From the NCBI GenBank assembly GCA_028456385.1, contig JALNQF010000794.1:1-14016 (forward strand): a stretch of DNA of 14,016 nucleotides. Reading direction: 5' to 3'. Under the pieces are notes generated by a model. That model had not been told where the DNA came from. It did no database searches and saw only the letters and a program-made list of their open reading frames with translations. This DNA is from Ophiosphaerella korrae. Lineage: Eukaryota; Ascomycota; Dothideomycetes; Pleosporales; Phaeosphaeriaceae. This document shows positions 9,302 through 14,016 of the stretch, piece after piece (the stretch's first letter is position 1; every line of letters begins with the position of its first letter). A program made the position numbers and the translations under genes.

Positions 9302-9743
9302 TATAACGTGTTGCCTATTGTTAACTACAAGTAACTACTATAGGGTGTTAGTAGATTAAGAGGTAATAGTAAAGGCTTGTATAGTAATTAGTAATAACTA
9401 TAAATAATAGTTGATTTGTATATACAATATTAAGTATTAGCGTTCTAGGTTAGAGATTAGATTACTAATACTATCCTAACAATACGTATTACTACTAACT
9501 TTATACTTATATTTCTTATCTAGCTTTGTGCTTTGTGTTTACTAAGATTGCGAATTACAAAGTTATTACGTGTTTAGCTTTATACTTTGTATTTACTAAG
9601 ATCGCGAATCGCGAAGTTATTACGTATCTCTATTGTAGTTAGTTTCCTAATTAAGTTTGTTACCCTATAGGTTATACGTGCTGTTATTATCTATAGTAGG
9701 GCTAATTAGCTTAAGTTAGTTTTCTCTTGTTACAACTATAACA
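9302..9743 (-). repeat. Element A 5' LTR (442 bp)
   Basis: It is the partner of 2734-3175, with the same length and ends (TATAACG...TATAACA on the + strand). The 54-bp tandem repeat is at 9521-9628. This copy retains more G and C, for example GATCGCGAATCGCGAAG against GATCGCGAATTACAAAG on the left. Confidence 0.93.
9521..9628. repeat. 54-bp tandem repeat inside the right LTR of A
   Basis: Copies start at 9521 and 9575 with TAGCTTT; both contain TTTACTAAGAT(T/C)GCGAAT and end with AAGTTATTACGT. Confidence 0.85.
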
Positions 9744-9748
9744 TATTC
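9744..9748. repeat. Target-site duplication of element A, right copy (TATTC)
   Basis: It is identical to 2729-2733. Joining GATC-TATTC-TCTTGTTG across A gives a sequence that aligns without gaps to A's own 7430-7490. Confidence 0.88.
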
Positions 9749-11590
9749 TCTTGTTGTTCTCTACCTAGTATTTATCTATACTAGGTCTTATTATTACTAG
9801 GATATAGTATACTATTAGTATACGTAGTATATAGGCTTTATTAATCTATTATATTTTTCTTATAAAGTACTACTACTCTCTTTATATAAGTATTCTTTCT
9901 ATTATAACTATATATTACTCTATCTATTTTTAGAATATTATAAACTTTATTACTTTAGGATTACGTTCTTTCTAGTCTTTATACGCTTCCTCTATACTTA
10001 TAACTAGTAAGTATTTTTAAATAAATTTCTATTCTTTATCTTATTTTACTATATCTATTGTTATATAGCTCTTATAACTATATATATTTAACTAGGTATA
10101 CTTTATACTTCTTATATTAACTTATCTCTTATTTCTTTATAGTCCTTTAGAAGAGACTATAGTAGTCTCTTTATCTAGTACTAGTCCTTTAGCCTAGATT
10201 AATAAGGTCTAGGGCTTTTCCTCTTCTAAGTCTTTTATTAGTAGGTCTATTATATATCTTATTTCTTTAAGCTATACTTAGGTTCTACTTTCTTTTATTA
10301 CTACTACTCTATTCTTCTATAAGAACTATCTTACTCTCTACTTACTAGAAAGATATATATAGTAGTTATTATTATAATAAAAGGTCTAATTAAGTATTAT
10401 ATACTATATTTCTCTAGATACTACTAACTTTTCTTATAGCTTAATCTATACTTTTAGTACTTTTTTCTTGTTTTTATTTATTTTTAACTAGGTTTCTTTT
10501 CTTTTCTTAAGGTCTTTACTTCTATAATCTTTTATAAAGTATCTTAGCTTCCTATATTTATAGTATACTATATCTTTTTTCTATTTTAACTAATAATATT
10601 TTACGTAGTAGCTTTTCTTACTATAATTAAAGTACGTAAAGTCTTTTTTCTTCTTCCTTTTTTTATCCTTATTAGTATTAAGGATTATAGGTTCTCTTGT
10701 ATTATAGTTTTAGGTTAGTCCTCTCTATGTATTATTCTTCTATTCTTAAAGATTATTATCTACTTATATTACCTATTATTTTAAAGCTTTTAGTATTCTT
10801 AGTTTTTTTATATAAATTATCTTATATTAAATTCTTAAGTTTAGTCTTTATTTAAAATATAATATTAAAGATAGCTTGTTTTATTCTATATTTTATAATT
10901 ATTATTTAAACTATAATATATATTTTAGAATACTTTTATATTTTGTTAGCTTCTTAAGCTTTTCTTTAGCTTATTAGGTAATATCTATGTCTTTAAACGC
11001 TACTCTTATTTATTTTATAAAGTATTTATAACTTCTAAAAATAGCTTTTATTTTATCTTTTTATATTCTTAAGGCGTATATTATATAGTCTATCTAGTAA
11101 AGTTTAAACTAGCTTATTGTATCTTTAAGGTATACTCTAATATATATTACCTTCTTTTCTTTAGTATTAAAATATAGTACCTATACGTTAATCTAAAGTA
11201 ATATTAATACTATAAAGGGCCTTAATTTTTCTCTTATTCTATTAAATTTTTTAAGTATAAGTATCTTAGGTAGCTTCTTTATTACACTTATCTCTAGTCT
11301 CTAAGTAACTTATTCTATTATATTTTATCCTTCTATAATAGCTTTAATTTATACTTTATTCTAATTAATATAATCTTATAGCTCTTTATTTTATATTTCT
11401 AGAGCGTTAATTATTGTTTATATATCTCTTTTCTTAGTAATTAGGTAATTTAGGTATATCTTAACTACTACCTAGTTAGTTCTATCTAACATATAACTAC
11501 TTAGGGGTGCTTTACCTCTTTTTTTAGTTAAGCTTTCTACTATCGTATTAGCTTAGACTATATACTACTTACGCTTCGCTTCTCCTAATA
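9749..11590 (-). pseudogene. Element B: gag (coiled coil, capsid, zinc knuckles), RIP-degraded
   Basis: This is the gag part of element B, the 5' half of a gag-pol interrupted by A. It is collinear with 7490-9265 of A. It has an N-terminal Glu/Gln-rich stretch, a capsid with KLPKIL and LKKFNRIREKLRPF around 11220-11265, and two zinc knuckles near 10510-10634. The knuckles read YFNYSKKSYYVKYY and YYKYRKLRYFIKDY, again with Cys and His replaced by Tyr. Unlike A, the N-terminal and capsid parts share one frame. After subtracting the 7015-bp insertion (A plus one TATTC), this frame is also that of B's protease and RT at 1600-2733. TAA/TAG stops are dense and B shows more A/T decay than A. The start is unresolved, near 11550-11590. 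Confidence 0.86.
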
Positions 11591-11605
11591 ACTAAATTAG
11601 GAAGG
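11591..11605 (-). other. Element B: putative primer-binding region
   Basis: Inside the 5' LTR the element-strand sequence begins CCTTCCTAATTTAGTTATT, the counterpart of element A's CTTTACTAATTTAGTTATT. There is no TGG start, so the primer is unassigned. Confidence 0.45.
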
Positions 11606-12051
11606 TATAATAGGCGACCTATTATCGACTATAGTAACTACTAAGGGGTATTAGTAGATTAGGAGTTAATAGCTTAAACTTAAGGTAATTGTATAATAGG
11701 CTATAAATAATAGAAGGATGTCTTGCGATATTAATATATTGTCGCTTATAGTTAATAATTAAATTACTAATACTATCTTAATAATATACATTGCTACTAA
11801 CTATATACCTTTACTAATCTATTAATCTATTACTTATATCTAGTCTTAGTAACTATAGCTTATAGATTACTAATCTCTTAATCTATATTTAATTCTTGTC
11901 TATGTACTTAATAGATTAAGAGATTACCTACGTATCCTAATTATAAGTAGTTTCCTAATCTAAGTTGTTACCTTACTCCTTCTATACTCTTTTAGCACCT
12001 AAGTTAAGACTAATTAGTTCTATCTCGATTTCTCTTATTATATCCGTAATA
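11606..12051 (-). repeat. Element B 5' LTR (446 bp)
   Basis: On the + strand it starts TATAATAGGCGACC and ends TATATCCGTAATA. Both ends are RIP forms of TG...CA and align with the ends of the A LTRs. The U5-like side (11606-11810) is close to C and A, for example GTAACTACTAAGGGGTATTAGTAGATTA. The middle differs: instead of the 54-bp tandem repeat it carries AATCTATTAATCTATTA and a perfect 16-bp inverted repeat. It is the boundary with element D, whose sequence starts at once. The expected 5-bp duplication on this side is TAAAG (12052-12056); its partner is outside the window. Confidence 0.87.
11871..11926. repeat. Perfect 16-bp inverted repeat in the B LTR
   Basis: The arms TAATCTCTTAATCTAT (11871-11886) and ATAGATTAAGAGATTA (11911-11926) are exact reverse complements separated by 24 bases. 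They could form a stem-loop in the LTR transcript. They are absent from the A and C LTRs. Confidence 0.75.
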
Positions 12052-13869
12052 TAAAGCGTATAAAGAAAGATATACTTTTTAAATAGACTTAAGAATATAA
12101 AGAAGTATTTAACTAGATTAAATAAAAGTTTATAAAAAACCTAGTTATTAGAATATATAACCTAGACCTACTAGTAATAGTAAAAATAGACGTATCTAAC
12201 TTAATCTACAGAATAGTACTAATACAAGGAGGCTAAGATACAAAGCAAGAATATTTAGTTAAATATTTTACTAAGAAAATAAAGATAGTAGAGCTTAACT
12301 ACGTAATCTATAATAAAGAGATACTAGTAATCTATAAAGTATTTAAGTAATAGTAAGTATATTTTTAAAGAGTAAAGTATAGAATAAAAGTCTATATAGA
12401 CTACAACAACTTTATAATATTTATAACAAATAAGGACTTATTATAATACTATATAAGATAGTAGAAATACTTATTAATATTTAATCTTAAAATTATATAT
12501 ACTAAGAGTAAAGATAACTAATTAGTAGACGCCTTAAGTAAAAGACTAGATTTATAAAAGGAAGTAAATACTACTAGTATAGTCTTAGTTAAGAATAAAG
12601 AAGGATATTTAGTCTTAAATACACCTAGAATAGCTGCAACACTTAAGAGAAAGAGTAATAAGCTAGACAAATAGATTTAGAAAGAAATAGAAAAAATACC
12701 TAAAGAAATAAAAAAACTAGAGATCTAAGAAGGACTTATAAAAGCTTATAAAAAAACGTATATCTTAAATAAAAAATAAAGGGAGTTTATATAATAATTA
12801 TATAAACTACTAGTATATAGCTACTATAGTATTAATAAAATACTAGATAGGCTTTTAAAGGAATACTATATCTTAAAAGTAAGATAACTAGTAATAAAAG
12901 TACTATAAAACTATATAGAATGTTATAAGAGTAAATATAATAGATACGTACTATATAGAATAATATAACTAGTTAACGTACTAGAATAACTATAAAGAGT
13001 TATTATAATAGACTTTATTACAAAGTTACTAAAGTTAAAAAACCTAATATTAAGAGTTAAGTATAATAGAATCCTAATAATAGTAGATAAACTTATAAAG
13101 TACTTATGCTTTAGACTATATAAAAAAAAAAGTAGGATAGAGGTTACTATATATTAGGTCCTAAGAACTATATTTAGCTAATATAGTATTCTAGATAAGA
13201 TTATTCTAGATAGAGATATAAGATTTATATAAAAACTATAGAGAATATTAATAGTATTATTAGGAATTAAATATTAAATATTAATAGTATACTATCTACA
13301 AATAGATAGATAATTAGAACGTATAAACTAGATAGTAGAATAGTACTTAAGATACTACTTTAACTATAACTAGAATAATTAGGTATAGTTACTACCTATA
13401 GCTTAGCTAGTATACAATAGCGCAAAGAATATAGTAATAGAAGTATTACTTTTTCTTATAAACTATAGATTTAATTCTAACGTATACTAGATACTAAGAA
13501 ACGTAGAATCTTAGTTTCTAAGAGGAGAAAACTTTACTAATAGATTAAAAGAAATACATAATTAATTACAATAGGACGTAGAATTCTTATAGGATTAAAT
13601 AGCGAAATACTACAATAAGAAATATAAAGAATTCCCCTAATTTAGAGAGGGAGAAAAAGTATAGTTAGTATAAGAAAATATTAAAAGTAAAAAATTAAGT
13701 TTAAAACTAGATTACGTTAAAATAAGACTATATAAAATTAAGAAGAAAGTTACACTAGTTATATTTAAACTAAGACTACTAGCTAAGATAAGGATATACC
13801 TAATATTTTACGTAGTACTACTAGAAAAGGTACTATAAGAAGTAGAACTACTAGTATACAAAGTAGATA
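12052..13869 (+). pseudogene. Element D: RNase H and integrase, RIP-degraded, cut at both ends
   Basis: This is part of a chromovirus pol gene in one uninterrupted phase over about 600 codons, broken only by TAA/TAG. It starts in the RT-RNase H connection (KKDILFK, YKEVF). RNase H keeps its four acidic residues: Asp 12189-12191, Glu 12291-12293, Asp 12399-12401 and Asp 12528-12530, with VELNY and VDALSKRLDL. The integrase zinc finger has YKLLVYSYYSI for the His pair and YIECYKSK with one Cys kept. The catalytic triad is Asp 13011-13013, Asp 13209-13211 and Glu 13317-13319, spaced 66 and 36 codons (D-35-E). The C-terminal domain ends with KLDYVKIRLYKIKKK and LLEKVL near 13700-13840. The left end is B's LTR; the right end is a transposon inserted at TA just before the chromodomain. 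Its 5' half should lie left of this window. Confidence 0.93.
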
Positions 13870-14016
13870 CAGTGGGGTGACACGAAAAAAAAGCCCAAAA
13901 AAAGTTATAGTTTTCAACTAGTTATAACTCTACGAATATAATAGCTAAAAATATAAGCGAACATAAATCCTAAAGAAAATATTAGGGTCTATATTTTAGT
14001 CTACTACGATTTTTGA
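13870..14016. mobile_element. Probable Tc1/mariner-type transposon end, partial
   Basis: The sequence changes abruptly at 13870 to CAGTGGGGTGACACG followed by a run of A, directly after a TA dinucleotide at 13868-13869. Element C is uninterrupted at the same point (AAGTAGACACG at 360-370), so D has been broken by an insertion. A CAGTG-type terminus at a TA target is typical of Tc1/mariner terminal inverted repeats. The 147 bases seen are non-coding subterminal DNA and keep more CpA and TpG than their neighbours (TTTTCAACTAG, AAGCGAACATAAATCC), which suggests less RIP. The transposase and the other end are outside the window, so the superfamily call rests on the terminus and target only. Confidence 0.72.

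Larger units (their letters stand above)
2734..9743 (-). mobile_element. Element A: full-length chromovirus (Ty3/Gypsy) retrotransposon, 7010 bp
   Basis: Two 442-bp LTRs (2734-3175 and 9302-9743) bound a 6126-bp interior. In transcription order, right to left, the interior holds gag with two zinc knuckles, protease, reverse transcriptase, RNase H, integrase, chromodomain, a 3' untranslated region and a polypurine tract. This order, with integrase after RNase H and a chromodomain at the end, defines the chromovirus branch of Ty3/Gypsy. The element is flanked by TATTC on both sides and lies inside element B in the same orientation. It is inactive: stops occur throughout gag and pol, the second RT active-site Asp is Asn, the protease site is lost, and there are at least three frame-changing deletions (near 9018, 6774 and 6390). 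The two LTRs differ at about 27 transitions and 4 transversions, counted by eye. Confidence 0.93.

Noticed and set aside
10510..10634. An apparent frameshift between the two zinc knuckles of element B.
   Set aside because: It came from mis-splitting codons. B and A have equal length here and both knuckles read in one frame.
1..14016. The low GC could suggest mitochondrial or bacterial AT-rich DNA.
   Set aside because: Chromovirus retrotransposons, their 5-bp target duplication and RIP-type stops point to a nuclear genome of a filamentous fungus. No organelle gene or tRNA was recognised.
1..14016. A new defence system, gene cluster or other undescribed host system.
   Set aside because: Every stretch is accounted for by five transposable elements. 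No host gene or non-transposon domain was seen on either strand.

Overview
The window holds a stack of degenerate Ty3/Gypsy-type LTR retrotransposons of the chromodomain-bearing (chromovirus) class, with the end of a probable Tc1/mariner DNA transposon at the right edge. I found no host gene, RNA gene or CRISPR array. The DNA is very AT-rich and crowded with TpA. Nearly every in-frame stop is TAA or TAG where the family would have Gln or Trp, and Cys and His codons have become Tyr. This is the signature of repeat-induced point mutation (RIP) on CpA/TpG, so the source is most likely a filamentous ascomycete (Pezizomycotina), in an AT-rich transposon block. The species cannot be read from the sequence.

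Layout, left to right. Element C (+ strand) contributes the end of its integrase with a chromodomain (1-560), a 3' untranslated stretch, a polypurine tract and a 432-bp 3' LTR (1168-1599). Element B (- strand) resumes at 1600 with the start of reverse transcriptase and the protease (1600-2733). Element A (- strand, 2734-9743) is complete, with two 442-bp LTRs around gag, protease, RT/RNase H and integrase/chromodomain. It is flanked by a 5-bp target duplication, TATTC. Element B then continues with gag (9749-11590) and its 5' LTR (11606-12051). Element D (+ strand) begins where B's LTR ends and gives RNase H and integrase (12052-13869). At a TA in D a Tc1/mariner-like terminus begins (13870) and runs off the window.

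The order of events can be read from these boundaries: B landed in D, A and C each landed in B, and the mariner-like element landed in D. Removing A plus one TATTC makes B's gag, protease and RT one continuous reading frame, and the rejoined sequence aligns without gaps to the matching part of A. This supports a single gag-pol ORF as the ancestral layout.

All copies are inactive by RIP, and A and C also carry small deletions. Much of the catalytic skeleton is still legible: the RNase H D-E-D-D and integrase D-D-35-E residues survive in both A and D, while the zinc knuckles in A and B have lost their cysteines.
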